64,000 bases of DNA from contig JAUIRK010000898.1 in the NCBI GenBank assembly GCA_030549495.1, positions 1,426,001 through 1,490,000 on the forward strand, read 5' to 3'. This stretch comes from Nectonema munidae. Its lineage: Eukaryota; Nematomorpha; Nectonematoida; Nectonematidae. This document shows, in pieces, positions 11,090 to 23,165 of this stretch. The notes under the pieces were generated by a model. That model saw nothing but the letters and a program-made list of their open reading frames with translations, did not search any database and was not told where the DNA came from. A program made the position numbers and the translations under genes. Within the stretch, counting starts at the first letter, position 1. The number at the start of each line of letters is the position of its first letter.

Positions 11090-12175
11090 TGATCAAATTT
11101 GCGGTTTACTTCTAAAAATTATCTCTAAAAACATTCATTCAAATTTTACAATGAAATATATGTGTTATACTAAATTGGCCATGCTGGTTTCATTTCTGGA
11201 CTCATTTTTTACGTTTAAGATGTGAAAATACCTATAAGTATTAATTAAATTTGTGGTTTACTTCTAAAAATTGTCTCCAAATACATTCATTCAAATTTTA
11301 CAATGAAATATATGTTTTTATACCAAATCAACCATACTGTTTTTATTTCTGAACTCATTTTTCACATTTAGAGGTTTTAAAATATCTGTCAATGTCAATC
11401 AAATTTGAGATTTTCTTATAAAAGCTATCTCCAAAAAAATTCTCTTAATTTTACATGAAATATATGTTTTTATACCAAATCAATCATGCTGTTTTAATTT
11501 TTTACATTTAGGGTGTGAAAATACCAATAAGTGTTAATCAAATTTGCGGTTTACTTCTAAAAATTGTCTCCAAAAACATTCATTCAAATTTTAAATTAAA
11601 TATATGTTTTTATACCAAATCAACTATGTTAGTTTCATTTATGGACTCATTTTTTGCAGTTTAAATTTGAAAATACCGATAAGTATGAATCAAATTTGCG
11701 TTTAGTTCTAAAATTTGTTTCCAAAAATATTGATTCAAATTTTACATGAAATATATGTTTTTATAGCAAATAGATCATGATGATTTCTATATCCCAAAAT
11801 ATTCTCTTTTATTTTACATGAAATATATGATTTTATACCAATTCGACCATGATAATTTTTATTTCTGAAATCATTTTTCGCATTTAGAGGTTTTTAATGT
11901 CTGAAAGTGTCAATCAAATGTTCGATTTACGTCTAATGTCTACAGAAATATTTTGAAATTTAAATAAAATATCTGTTTTTATGCCAAATGGAAGATGCTG
12001 GTTTCATTTATGGACTCAGGTTTGGCATTTATGGTTTTAAAATATCTGAAAGCTTCAATCAGATTTGCGGTTTACTTCTAGATACTGTCTTCAAAAAAAT
12101 AAAATATCTGTTTTATACCAAATCAACTATGCTTATTTTATTTCTGTACTGGATTTTGGATAATACGGTTAAAAA
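11090..12175 (+). repeat. Tandem array 1, unit about 150 bp
   Basis: At least seven imperfect units are anchored on AATCAAATTTGCGGTTTAC (about 11092, 11242, 11396, 11537, 11688, 11912, 12056), followed by CATTCATTCAAATTTTACA, GAAATATATGTTTTTATACC, AAATCAACCATGCTG and GACTCATTTTT. Spacing is about 141-154 bp, with one longer interval (about 224 bp) holding an extra partial unit. Units are well diverged, indicating an old array. Confidence 0.85.
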
Positions 12176-12179
12176 TTAT

Positions 12180-13195
12180 CTCGAAATGGCAATTGAATTA
12201 ATAATGTATGCCTGAAAATCAGTTCTGTAAATATTTTCAAAAAATCGCTGCATATTAGGTATATAGTAAAAATATACTTTTTTTTTTGTATATTTTGGCT
12301 TATAATACTTTCTACAATCATCTTGAGAATGAAATGTTTATTAAAAAAAACAAACTTATTATAAAATCTTTTGAAAATTTGTATGTGAGAAAGAACCAAG
12401 TTGAAAACTAATTTAAAAGAGAACATGTGATCAAAACAAATAATTAAAAAAATATGTTTCTTGACTAAATGGAAGATCTACCATGTTCAAATGAACTATG
12501 AAGTGGTTTAATTATATAATAGATGCTTCAAAAAGATTTTGACTGTGAAAAAGAAGTTCCTCTTTTACAAATAAAAAATATTTAAATCTATAGCTTATCA
12601 TATAGGATTACAATTAACATTTAGCTAAGATGGGTAGGAATTCTGAAAATTTAGAATAGGTCAGATTTATCAAAAATGGAAGAGATGCCAATATGTGAGA
12701 ATTTAGTCACTATCAAGATATTTATAATTTAAATTGAATTTGGCCATCTTTTTCCTTTTGAGTCAAAGAAATAATTTTTTAGATGAAGAACGTCGACAAC
12801 TTTTTGTAATTGAACAATGAACATCACGAATGATTCATCAGAAAAAAACCTTTGAAATGAGATTGGTTGACAAATATTCAGGCCTGATAATAAAATACAC
12901 GATACTGATTAAAAAGTCTAAGATCATCAAGAAGATTCTTTATTCAGAATGCTTTGAGAGAGGAAAAAAGTAATTTTATCATTATAAAAAAAATTTCAAA
13001 CACACATTGAAGAATATAAATTTCTAATGAAAAAAGAGCTACCAAGAAAGGATCATCATGGTATGAATAGCAAAATTACATACTGTAAATTATAATATGA
13101 CGTAGAGACTACAAGTCGATAACGAATTTGTAGCCAAAAAGATGGAGGTCCTATCGAGTTACATAAGTTACTGTAGAATGAAATATTTTGAGTGA
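12180..13195. other. Non-coding spacer between two tandem arrays
   Basis: AT-rich sequence with no long open frame, family motif or clear repeat. It separates arrays 1 and 2. Confidence 0.4.
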
Positions 13196-13199
13196 ATTA

Positions 13200-14215
13200 A
13201 CGATTTTTTTGACAGGTTTTATTGATTTCATAAAAAATGACATCACCATTAAATTCTACATACTTGAAATCTATAAAAAACTTTTTATAAGAATAAAAAT
13301 TTTAATTTTGACATGGGCTGTCATATTTAAATTATTTTGTCAGGTTTGACTAATTTTTTATAATAAAAAAAAAGGAATATAACCAGTAAACACAGCCTAC
13401 TTGAAAATGGGTCTATGTGTGTAAAATGCCATACACGGTAAACTTCATCATCTCCCTATACTTTATATTAAACGTAATTCTCTAATTCAAAAAACCGTGC
13501 CTGATTCTTTCTTTTTGGCATAAATCAAATATTTGACAGTTTTGATTGATTTTCACAAAAAATGAATATCACCGCTGAATTCAGCATATTTGAAAATGGG
13601 TATACATGTGTAAAAAACTTTATATAATTATTTAGATAAAAAGTTCCTTTTTGAGATCAGCTGTCACATTTAGATCAATTTTTTGACAGGTTTGATTGAT
13701 TTTCATAAAAAATGAATATCACCACTGAATTCAGCATATTTGAAAATGGGTATACATGTGTAAAAAACTTTATATAATTATTTAGATAAAAAGTTCTTTT
13801 GAGATGAGCTGTAACATTTAGATCAATTTTTTGACAGGTTAGATTGATTTTCATAAAAAATGAATGTCACCACTGAATTCAGCATATTTGAAAATGGGTA
13901 TACATGTGTAAAAAACTTTATATAATTATTTAGATAAAAAGTTCTTTTGAGATGAGCTGTAACATTTAGATCAATTTTTTGACAGGTTTGATTGATTTTC
14001 ATAAAAAATGAATATCACCACTGATTTCAGCATATTTGAAAATGGGTATACATGTGTAAAAAACTTTATATAATTATTTAAATAAAAAGTTCCTTTTTGA
14101 GATGAGCTCTCAAATATAAATCAATTTTTTGACAGGTTTGATTGATTTTGATAAAAAATGGACATCACCACTGAATTCAGCATAGTTGAAATATATATGT
14201 AACATTAAAAATATT
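13200..14215 (+). repeat. Tandem array 2, unit about 149 bp, recently homogenised
   Basis: Units are anchored on TTGACAGGTTTGATTGATTT at about 13532, 13683, 13831, 13979 and 14129 (spacing 151, 148, 148 and 150). Two more diverged units lie at about 13209 and 13341. Central units also share CACCACTGAATTCAGCATA, GAAAATGGGTATACATGTG and ACTTTATATAATTATTTAG almost without change. The sequence is unrelated to array 1 despite the same period. Confidence 0.9.
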
Positions 14216-14244
14216 TGTAAAAACTTTAATATCTGAGAAAAATA

Positions 14245-14278
14245 GGGGGGGGGGGGCACTTTACGCCCCCCCCCCCCC
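14245..14278. repeat. G12 / C13 homopolymer hairpin
   Basis: Twelve G residues (14245-14256), a 9-nt spacer (CACTTTACG), then thirteen C residues (14266-14278). The runs are complementary. Similar G runs sit next to hAT-type termini elsewhere in this window (29905, 33091, 33676), so this may be two such ends facing each other. Run lengths are prone to sequencing error. Confidence 0.7.
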
Positions 14279-14289
14279 AGCACTTGAGC

Positions 14290-15055
14290 GGACAAATTTT
14301 GCCCAGCACTAAACACACCCACTGATTTTATGATAAACAAGTGGAGATAATAAATTTTTTTTCTATATTATGTCAAAATTGTAACTTTTTCCAATTCTAT
14401 TTCCGACAACTTATTGACATTCATTGTTGCAAATTTGTTCAATCTTTACATTTTAAATAAAAATACAGTGTACTACACGCTGTCAAAATGTATCAAATGC
14501 TTGATTGTCAAATATAATATTGAGAATAATGATTTTTTTTGTTTACTTATTTTTCAATCAATAGATTTATATATGTTGTTCTGACTCTTCAATTATTATT
14601 AGATTTATAACTTTTGTTCTCACTTTTGAATTCAAGTAGTATTTTAGTCTGAAAACATACACACACACACACACACACTCACACTATGTGTCTGAAAATA
14701 TAAAGATAAAGGAGGTTACCCAAATTTTACCGAATTTCACTAGAATTGGTTTCCTGCTGTTTTGATGAAATTTAAATAAGTTATTTTTTTTAATAGCTTT
14801 AGTTTGATTTATGCTTTTTTTTTTTACAAAATTAATTTATTTCCATGAATTTATTCCATCTAATTAAATTAGATGCGGGCTGGGTGCAAAAAAAATAAGA
14901 AACGGATGGAGATAATGCGGTGCGCGTGGATAACTTTTTACAACATCTTTATGTCCTGCGACATAAAATTGATAAGCTCAGCAATTTGTAATTTCCTTGC
15001 TATTGCTATCAATTCTTCATTAAGATAATATATTTTTCCCTCTGTTTTGAAAACC
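14290..15055. other. Non-coding, with a CA microsatellite
   Basis: A (CA)n tract lies at about 14659-14684. The rest is AT-rich and shows no gene or recognisable element end. Confidence 0.6.
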
Positions 15056-15059
15056 ATTA

Positions 15060-15780
15060 AGTGATTCCATTGTGGAAGAAGGATGATCATAAAAATATCA
15101 AAAACTACAGGCCCATCATTCCTACACTTTCTAAAATCTTTGAAAAAGTTACATAATTACAGCTTAACCTTCACATTTCTGAGCAAAATCTAATTAATAA
15201 ATATCAATTTAGTTTCAGAAAAGACTATTCATTAGAACTTTTACATTCCTTTTTAATTGATGAATTAATTTATCTTTCATGGAAACAAAAGAAGATACCG
15301 TACTTCTCTTATAAGCATTTGACCAAGTTGACCACTCCATATTGATTGATAAACTTTCTGAATCCGGACTAAGTAAAAACGCAATTTTCTCATAACTTCT
15401 TATCCAATTTTTTGGCAATTAAATCTGGTGTAACACAGGGATCTGTTCTGTCCCTTATTTTATAAAGGTTTCTATATCAATGATATTTTTTATACATCTA
15501 ATATCTCTAAATGTTTATTATATGCCGGTGATTTCAGTTATTATATTAGATTCTGATATCAATATATTTTTAACAAATTTAAATTAAGTTTATATTGGTG
15601 TAGTAATAAAATGGTTTTATAATAAACAAAGATAAATTAAAATCCATGATTCTTTCACTTAAATATTTTGTAGATAATGAATCTTTATTTGAAGCTGGTT
15701 TCAACGTAGTAAACAATTTCATTTTTTTTTGGTTTAACCATAGACAATAATCTGCCTTTTTCACTTGTTTTTATACATAA
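15060..15780 (+). pseudogene. LINE reverse transcriptase domain, decayed
   Basis: The start IPLWKKDDHKNIKNYRPI, then LSKIFEKV, is the N-terminal RT block of Jockey/CR1-like LINEs. It is followed by NKYQFSFRKDYS, then FDQVDHSILIDKL (the A block, with a catalytic aspartate), then GVTQGSVL (about 15430), and a degenerate Y-A-D-D equivalent reading YAGD at about 15520. Stops and frameshifts between the blocks show it is inactive. It resembles the fragment at the window start and could be a second copy of the same family. Confidence 0.78.
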
Positions 15781-15789
15781 ATCTAAATA

Positions 15790-16430
15790 ATGGCCGTACA
15801 ATCTTAATCACAATGTGCTTAAGTTCCAATCACTAGATAAAACACGACACGAGAAAGGCGCATAATCCTCTTCCCATCTCCTACCATCTCTCAAATTCTA
15901 AGATTTCTGTTCACTATAAAGTAAATTTATTTTACAAAAACCATGGCTTCCTTTTGGAAGAATTGAGTTTGCCTATGAACACACTCTAACGTCTGAATTT
16001 TTTATATCATCCTACAACTTACTCCTCACTTATGGCAAAAAGTGTTACACTTGCAGTCAGCTGCTTTAGAAACTGTGGAATCCAATCAATTCAATCTTTT
16101 TTGTTATATATTATTATTTACATATAAGTGTTGTATCCCAATCGCGGCTTTTTGGCTTTCGGATCTTCACTCTATTATCCTCGGTATCTTTTAAATCATT
16201 AGCAATTTTTTTATTTGACACTTTAAACATACAATTTGATTTTTAAATCTTTGTTTATTCTTTATGCGTCTCTGTTAACTTTAAAGGAAATGTGATGTGT
16301 CTTTTCCTTGTGTATAATTTTAATTTCGCTTCAATAAATTCCTACTAGTAATAGTGCATCCTTATTTCATATAGAAAAGCTTTAATAGCGCTCAAATAAT
16401 TTATTTTCTACTTTTATTTGACTTATTTGG
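15790..16430. other. Non-coding remainder, possibly LINE 3' sequence
   Basis: It follows directly on the RT relic and may be the eroded C-terminus and 3' untranslated part of that LINE. No motif confirms this. Confidence 0.3.
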
Positions 16431-16459
16431 ATATGGCTTTAAAATTATGAAAAATAAAG

Positions 16460-17010
16460 CGCGTTTAATGAAGAAAAATTAAAGTTAAGTATTTTTTGTA
16501 GAAACCAATCCAAAAGCAAGTTGTGTGATATGCAGTGAAACTGTATAGCTCTTTTAAAAGAATACAATATCCGTCGTCATTTCGAAACAAAACACCTTTC
16601 AATATTTTCGAAACTTGCTGAAAGGATAAGTTCTGGAAAATGTGAAATTTGAAAAAAAATTCGTTAAAAACAAATCTGTTAATCTTTCAGTTATAAATTT
16701 CCTTCCAAAATAGGAAAAAAAGGAAAATCATTTACAGCTGATGGTGACTTTATCAAAGATTGGATGATTAAAGCAACTTCTCTCGTGAAAAAGTTTCTAT
16801 TTTTCATAAATAATAGTCTTTCTGCATCCTTTGTTGTAAAAAGAACACAAGAAATCGGACAAAACACCCTAGAGTTTATACATGAAAAACAAAAAATCAG
16901 TCAGTCTTTCAGATAATAATGAAAGACGGACTGATGAACATTTAAAAGCATTACTTTTGATTGGAAGCAGCGATGTAAAGCCTAACTTTAAAGATATTTT
17001 AAAAAATAAA
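16460..17010 (+). pseudogene. hAT transposase N-terminus with BED-like finger, decayed
   Basis: The conceptual translation contains KASCVICSETV, a gap with a stop, then a piece reading EYNIRRHFETKH: a C-x2-C ... H-x4-H finger of the kind that starts GTF2IRD2/ZBED-like hAT transposases. Further on, GKSFTADGDFIKDWMIKA matches the family block 'GK-x-F-T-D-x-x-F-I-K-x-C-M'. The same block (GKPFTDAELMKECILK) appears in the hAT at 20851-22184. The RNase H-like catalytic core is absent and several stops and frameshifts occur. Confidence 0.65.
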
Positions 17011-17029
17011 TCACAATCTTTTTTTACTA

Positions 17030-18540
17030 TACCCTGAAAAAATAATTTCTTATGTTTACAAATTTAACTTGTGATATTATCACTGTCCAAAAACCCCTAG
17101 TTGATTTTATAAATATTACCAAAAGATTAGTTAAGTTTACAAAGTTTAATTTGTAATTCCCCAGTTTGATTTGTAATATTAATTCTACCAAAATTACCAA
17201 TACATTAAGAACAAAAATAAGAAAAAGAGTATAAAACAAGGTGATAATCATATAGGCGGACATCCACGGTAGTTACTCCAATATTCTGATAAACATTTAT
17301 GACTTGATATAGCTTTCGTTGAAGAGTAACACTCATAAAAATAATTAGTAACGGTTATTAGAAATATCTAGTAGTCCTTACTATCCTTAGAATTACTTTA
17401 GTTATAATAATAGTAATCTTTACTATTTTCGCTCTAGTAATAAAATAGTAAATTAGATTTCTCCAACCAACCAATCCGAATCTTGGAAATTAAATAATTA
17501 TTATTAACCAAATTGTTAATTAACTATAAATTAAATATTTTTATTGATGTTTGAAACTACTTAAAAATATCAGAGAATATTTTTAAAATCTATTAAAATA
17601 AAGTGGTCTTAACTATACAATATCATCTTTAAAAAACATATTTATGTGAAAAAAATCAAAATTTATTAGAAAATAATTATAAAAGTTTTGATTAATTAAA
17701 AAACAAATATTTAAAATGTTTTTATCAAAAGCTTTCGTGTCTTCTAACTTTATAATAATTTTTTGTAGAAAAGTAAATGTTTTTTAGGATATTTTAAATT
17801 AAAACAATATACAGACAGAACAAGAGCATTAAAAAATAAATCGGTAAAATTATCTCAACTAAAAATGAGAATATTATCAATCAGCAACCAAAAAAATTCT
17901 TCATTTGAGAAAAAACTTTCTGTTATTTTCATTATAGGAATAAAGATTCAAGAGGAGCTGTCTTTAAGAAATCAATTACATGAGTAAATTTTCTTGAACC
18001 ATGAGACTATAAGACACAATACAGCCAAATATCTTTTATATTCTAAAAGTTTATTATATTATTAAATAAATTGAAAATTTAATTAATTTATTATTTAATT
18101 GTTCAATGTCTTTTCATTAACAATCATATCTTTTAATTCTTAAACAAGGCTTTGTTTTCTTATAACAATAAGATATAATTGTTCCTTAATACTCATCCAT
18201 TTAGGCATAAAAATGTCTTTTTATTTCTTCATCATCGATGATTGAACCAAATCGGTTAAACTCTAAGGCAATCTAAGATTATGTTTATCGATATTTTAGC
18301 AAAGCTTTAGATGCATTTTATATGCCGAAGAAGTGAGAGCCTACTATATACTGTCAAGATTCTATATAATCTCTATATAATCAGATACTATATAATCTGG
18401 TGCTTATAATGATCATGGGCTTATATTGAAAAACTATGATTTATTAAAATGATTTTTGTTCTAACTAATTAAATACAAATAATTAAAAAAAATTAAAATA
18501 AAAAAGGAATTTTATTGAAAAACAGAATTTTTAAGGAAAG
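17030..18540. other. Non-coding AT-rich stretch
   Basis: No gene seen. At about 18285-18345 a segment (ATCGATATTTTAGCAAAGCT onward) is similar to 8568-8632 (ATCGATAGCTTGGCAAAGCT onward), evidence for a dispersed low-copy repeat. Confidence 0.45.
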
Positions 18541-19835
18541 TAATCACAAATTGAAGGTTGCCTCATTTTTTTGCTTCCAATGACATAAATTTGAAGAGAC
18601 TTGCATGCTTTTTTCAAATCAATCGTTGTCACTCTACATTTTTCAAACACTTTTTTCACTTTATATTTGTAAGGCTTCTAGGTACTTTGAATTCTTCTTC
18701 ATCTTCTTTTTCACATTCTTCATCAGAAGCTACAATATTCGAAATTTTTTCTGTTGCTCCAAAGCATTCCAGTTCATGATTACAATCATGAAGTCAGTAG
18801 TTAAATGAAAATATTCTTCTGTAGAATTATTTGTTGTATCTTTTTGCTGTTCGTTTAATGTTATATTTTTATTATTTAAACTAAGGCATTTATTGAAACA
18901 ATTCTTGATAGTTTCAATTAATAAGTAAAGTGCATTAAGTATTGCAACAGACTTTGCAGACTTTTCCATATTTAAATTTTGACCGCTATCTAAACGATCT
19001 ATCATTTCTTTCATCAAATTTTTTCTATGGTTAGCTTTACAACTTCGTATTATACTCGCATCCATTGGTTATAAGGGATCATTTACTATTGACGTAAACC
19101 TTTTTTTTCTTAATTTAAACCCGCACCCCTAATTGTCAACTTTTTACTATGTAATTAGTTTACAAATTCTTCATTTGTCAACTTATCAACCTTCCCCCAG
19201 TCATTGATTGACATCAATTGTGAATGATCCCTAATATAGAAGTTGTGGTGAGAGGTAAAAAAATTCAATATTTGAAGTTTTAACAATTTTTGGATCCGCA
19301 AAACACTGGTCAAGAATCAAAGCAATTTTTCTCTTTTCTTTCTGCATTAAAAGCTTTAGTAATAAATATATTTAGTCATCCAGGACTTTGAAACTTTTCA
19401 ATTACTAACAAAGGTAACTTTTTGGAACCAGGCATATCTGCTCCAAGTAACAGAGACAATCTATTTAATGTTTATTTGCTTCCAATAACAACTTCATTTT
19501 TCTTAGAAAGCGTACCACTAGGTGTGGCTCTATAATAAATACCTGTTTCATCTGCATTAAATATACAACTTTCAGAATACTTTTTTATAATATCAGTTAT
19601 TAAAAAATTCTACCATTATTCTGCATTTTTATATCTGCACTTGCTCTTACTCCGTGTTCACTTTTGTGACCTATATTATATCTTTTCTGAAATCTCTGCA
19701 ATCATCCACTTGAAAAATTAACAGGAGTTGCTTCTGAAATTTGAATTAGTTTACTATGAAGCGATTTTGTTTTCTCGATCAAAAGGGGACTTGAAAGTTG
19801 TACTTTTTTCAACAATTTAACTGAAAGCTGATTTC
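18541..19835 (-). pseudogene. Tigger/pogo-like transposase, decayed and interrupted
   Basis: Reading on the minus strand from about 19835: EKTKSLHSKLIQISEATP and LQRFQKRYNIGHKSEHG (CENP-B-type helix-turn-helix end), then FNADETGIYYRATPSGTL (first catalytic aspartate of the DDE_1 domain), LLGADMPGSKKLPLLVI, a 159-bp insertion, and then SIIRSCKANHRKNLMKEMID and a block ending ETIKNCF, which are C-terminal Tigger hallmarks. The tail MRQPSICDYF near 18545 resembles the R-Q-x-x-I-T-D-F-F ending of these proteins. Stops and the insertion show it is dead. The block with the second and third acidic residues is missing around the insertion. Confidence 0.8.
19074..19232. repeat. 159-bp MITE inside the Tigger relic
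   Basis: The left end AGGGATCATTTACTATTGAC and the right end, which as reverse complement reads AGGGATCATTCACAATTGAT, form terminal inverted repeats of about 20 bp with three mismatches. The element sits exactly where Tigger similarity is interrupted. It has no coding capacity. The target duplication is not clear (TA/ATA-rich flanks). Confidence 0.75.
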
Positions 19836-20850
19836 TTTTTATAAATAAATAAATAAATAAATAGTAATTTCAAAAATGTTTTCATACCTTTTTTGAATGA
19901 ATCTTGTTATTGTCCACAATAAAATCATTTCATTTTTTTCTGTAAATTTCCTCCCGTTTTTTAATACCATTTTCAATATAGTACGCCAATATTTTTCAAT
20001 ATTTTGGGTTGCAACAAGTAAGATATTTTTATTTAAGATGTTTTGTTCCAAATGTTGGAATTCTTGTAAAATCTAAAAGGAAGAAAATATAACTATTTTA
20101 GTTCAATTAAAAAAATAAAACTTTAATTAAAAAGTGTGTGCTTCATTAGTTAGAGATAAAAATATAATTCTCTAGTATATACTGAAAGAATCTTTTCTTT
20201 TCGCTATTTGCCAACGTTATATCCATTTTTATCTTGACAACTTTCATATTCCGTTCTGTCTTTTTAAATTCCTTTGTTAAACCATGCTATATTTCGCTTT
20301 GTTCCATTCGGAGATTTTAAAACGACGTGGTCTTGAAGAAAAGAACTTGAAAAGGATATAATTAAATGGAAACAACTAAACTAATGGAAACCTCACTATA
20401 TCTAACGATACTTGGTTTCAGCTGTATGTAGACATATTACATCATATTATATAGTTACATTTGAACTATATTAAACAAAACTCATAATCTGTAAAGAACA
20501 TATGTAGAGATGTAGTAATTATTTTAGTTAGATCATTTGTAAATAGTTTATTTACAAGTAACTGAAGATTAGAAACAAAGCAAAATTAAGTCGTTTTTTT
20601 CTCGGTAAATCGTATTCGTTTCGATAGGAAAATCCCAAAAATATTTCTTTCATTCTGCGCTTTATTGATATTTCCCGCTATTTGTTAGAATTTGTGATTT
20701 TCAAACGAAGAAGGAAAATTTGAAAAGTGAATTTTAAAGTATAATTTACTTTGATTAAAGTATGCGTTAAGTTTTTAATTAATGCCGAATTTTTCTTTAC
20801 ATGACAATATTTTAACAGTCACGATTCTCAGAAGTATGAGAGAGTAAAGG
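19836..20850. other. Non-coding, possible eroded Tigger 5' sequence
   Basis: Contains a short AAAT microsatellite (about 19842-19862) and AT-rich unique sequence. It may include the lost N-terminal part of the Tigger element, but no motif proves it. Confidence 0.35.
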
Positions 20851-21219
20851 CAGGGGTGTCGAACCTGCGGCCTTCTGGGCCATCAAGTGCGGCTTTTGAT
20901 ATAAATATTATTTTTTATAAAAACCTTGAATAGTTTTTAAGTCTGAAATTATTATACACCTGAAACTTATAATATATACCACACACATAGACGAAAGGAA
21001 TATTAATTGTGTTCAGTGATGTCATTCCCTGAATGGAAGCATTTTTCTCTGAACCCAATGAATTTTAACTTAACCGGTATTCTCCAAATGTCCTCATATG
21101 AGGACACAAAATAGATGGTCTTAAATTTATGATAATTTTTTGAAACAGTATCAACGAATTTGAAAGAAGAAAATAGGATCTTTAATGAAGAATGGGACTG
21201 CAATATTTTTTAGTGAATA

Positions 21220-21905
21220 GTGGGCGGCAAAATGTCTTGCTTGCTGTGTGATACCACAATTGTAACGGTTAAGAAATTCAATGCACAGCAACATTACGCT
21301 CTTCATAAAGACAATAAATATGCCAAATTAGAGGGTGAGTCTGGAAAGCTAACAAAGGCACTGAAGAAACTTAAAGATGGAAAGCAAAAGCAAAGACAAT
21401 AGAGTCATTCTGTGTTACATCAAGGGAATGTTGCAACAGAAGCCAGCTATAAAGTTGCATATTTGCTTGGAAAAAAAGGGTAAACCATTCACCGATGCAG
21501 AACTCATGAAGGAATGTATTTTAAAAGTAGTACTTTCAGAAGAACACATTCCCCAGTTTAGGAAAGTAATGAGTAAAAATGAAGATATCTATGAATCTTC
21601 TAAAGAAAACGGATCAATCTCTGTTTGACAACAGGGAAGATCCTATTGAAATTTGGAAAAAGGCGGTAGAATATCCTCGTCTTTATGAACATGCACGCCG
21701 ACTGATTACCTTCTTTTCTACAACATAGTGTTGTAAATCCACATTCTCGTACTTGACGAAAATAAAGAATTCGCTGAGAACACAGTTGATAGGTGAGCAT
21801 TTGGAGGACCAATTAAAACTAGGAACCACTATGTTGGAACCTGATATCAAAATGCTTTCTCAAAAGAAGCAAACTCAAAGAAGTCATTGTATAAAAAGGA
21901 CCTAC
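21220..21905 (+). pseudogene. hAT transposase lacking its catalytic core
   Basis: The N-terminal part (from 21220) has a BED-like finger: CLLCDTT ... QQHYALHK (C-x2-C, H-x3-H). A shifted frame then gives ASYKVAYLLGKKGKPFTDAE and MKECILKVV, a conserved block upstream of the RNase H-like domain. After about 21630 the text jumps to YPRLYEHARRLITFFSTT, KIKNSLRTQLIGEHLEDQL and LEPDIKML, which is the C-terminal hAT dimerisation region. The several hundred residues with the DDE catalytic core are missing, so the deletion happened between these blocks. Frameshifts near 21400 and 21620 and a stop near 21729 add to the decay. Confidence 0.75.
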
Positions 21906-22014
21906 TTACTTAAATGAAATATTTGTAAACTTCATATTCTCGATGTTTATACGTCTGTCTTTTTTTATAAGAATATTATTAATTAATACTTGTATAAAAT
22001 AAAATCTTAATTTT

Positions 22015-22060
22015 AATAATCTAATAAAAGAACTTGTATAAGTTCTTTTATTAGATTATT
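22015..22060. repeat. Perfect 21-bp-arm inverted repeat inside the hAT
   Basis: The left arm (22015-22035, ending AAAAGAACTT) and right arm (22040-22060, starting AAGTTCTTTT) are exactly complementary around the loop GTAT. It lies 3' of the transposase relic and about 125 bp from the right terminus. Confidence 0.85.
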
Positions 22061-22189
22061 ATTATTAAATGTTGTACGAGGGGATAAAATAACTGAAAAA
22101 AATAGTAATTTGTTCAGTGCGGCCTTTATGAGGGGCGATGAATTGTAAAGTGGCCTTCATGCACAAAAAGGTTCCCCACCTCTGGTATA

Positions 22190-23160
22190 TGGTAATGTGT
22201 AATGTTTACCCAAATGTATGTTATAACAAACGTTTTATCACGACTTTGACACTTTTCTTTGACATTTTTCTGATCATCTTCAAAGCAGGAAATTTATGGT
22301 GTATAATGTGATGTAATAAACATTCAAGATTCAAATAAAATCATTTTGGCTTTAAACATCGCTATCATTTACACTCATTATCACACTTTTATCTACTTAC
22401 AAACGACCATAAGTTGGCTATGGTGAATTTCAGTTTGCATTCAAAGCTATGATGCTTATTGCCGTGAAGAGAAAATCTCTCAAGAAGGTAACAGCCAATT
22501 TGATTCTATTTTAAATCAATGAGAATAGATGGCAATGATAAATAAAGCCTTGATTTTTTAACATTTGTTCGATATATGCATTTCTTACTTCACTCTTACG
22601 CCTATTTCACTCAACATATGCGCTTCATTCATACACGGATTTAGAAGTAAGTTTTTCCACTTTTAATAAAAAAGGGGTCTTCAGCAATGTTCGCTACAAT
22701 TTCTTGGCTACGGGATGTGAAAAAATTGAATGTGAGATAGTAAAATTATCTTGAATAATTGGGCTGTGCTTCCCAAAATATGACAATAGTAATACATTTT
22801 TTATATACGCTTTCGAAAAAATAATATATATATAATGGTGAAATTTTATTGGAAAATGAGAGATAAAAATTTTTTTTTTATACATTATTATAAAAATGTA
22901 TATATATTATGTTTAGATATAACATTAAATTATTTCCAGATGGTCAACTTCCAATTGACCAAGCTATATTTATGCCCAAGGATTAGAGCTCTGTTTTTTT
23001 GTGATGGACCAATTTTAAATTTTAACTAGATGTACTGACCCAAAATTATATCGCTATTAAATTAATGAAACGTTTAAAATGAAGAATTTATAAACAATTT
23101 TGATACAAAACTTTAATTTAAAAAAATTAATCAAATTCAATTCGATTTCTCTCTTTCCTT
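22190..23160. other. Non-coding AT-rich stretch
   Basis: No gene, RNA or element boundary recognised. Confidence 0.4.
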
Positions 23161-23165
23161 TTCCT

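Larger units (their letters stand above)
20851..22184 (+). mobile_element. hAT element, internally deleted (1334 bp)
   Basis: The left end CAGGGGTGTCGAACCTGCGG and the right end, as reverse complement CAGAGGTGGGGAACCTTTTT, are classical hAT (Charlie/ZBED-like) termini. Subterminal GCGGCC/GGCC motifs are present on both sides. The 8 bp outside the ends (AGTAAAGG and GTATATGG) are only loosely alike, so the insertion is old. The interior codes for both ends of a transposase but not for its catalytic middle. Confidence 0.8.
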
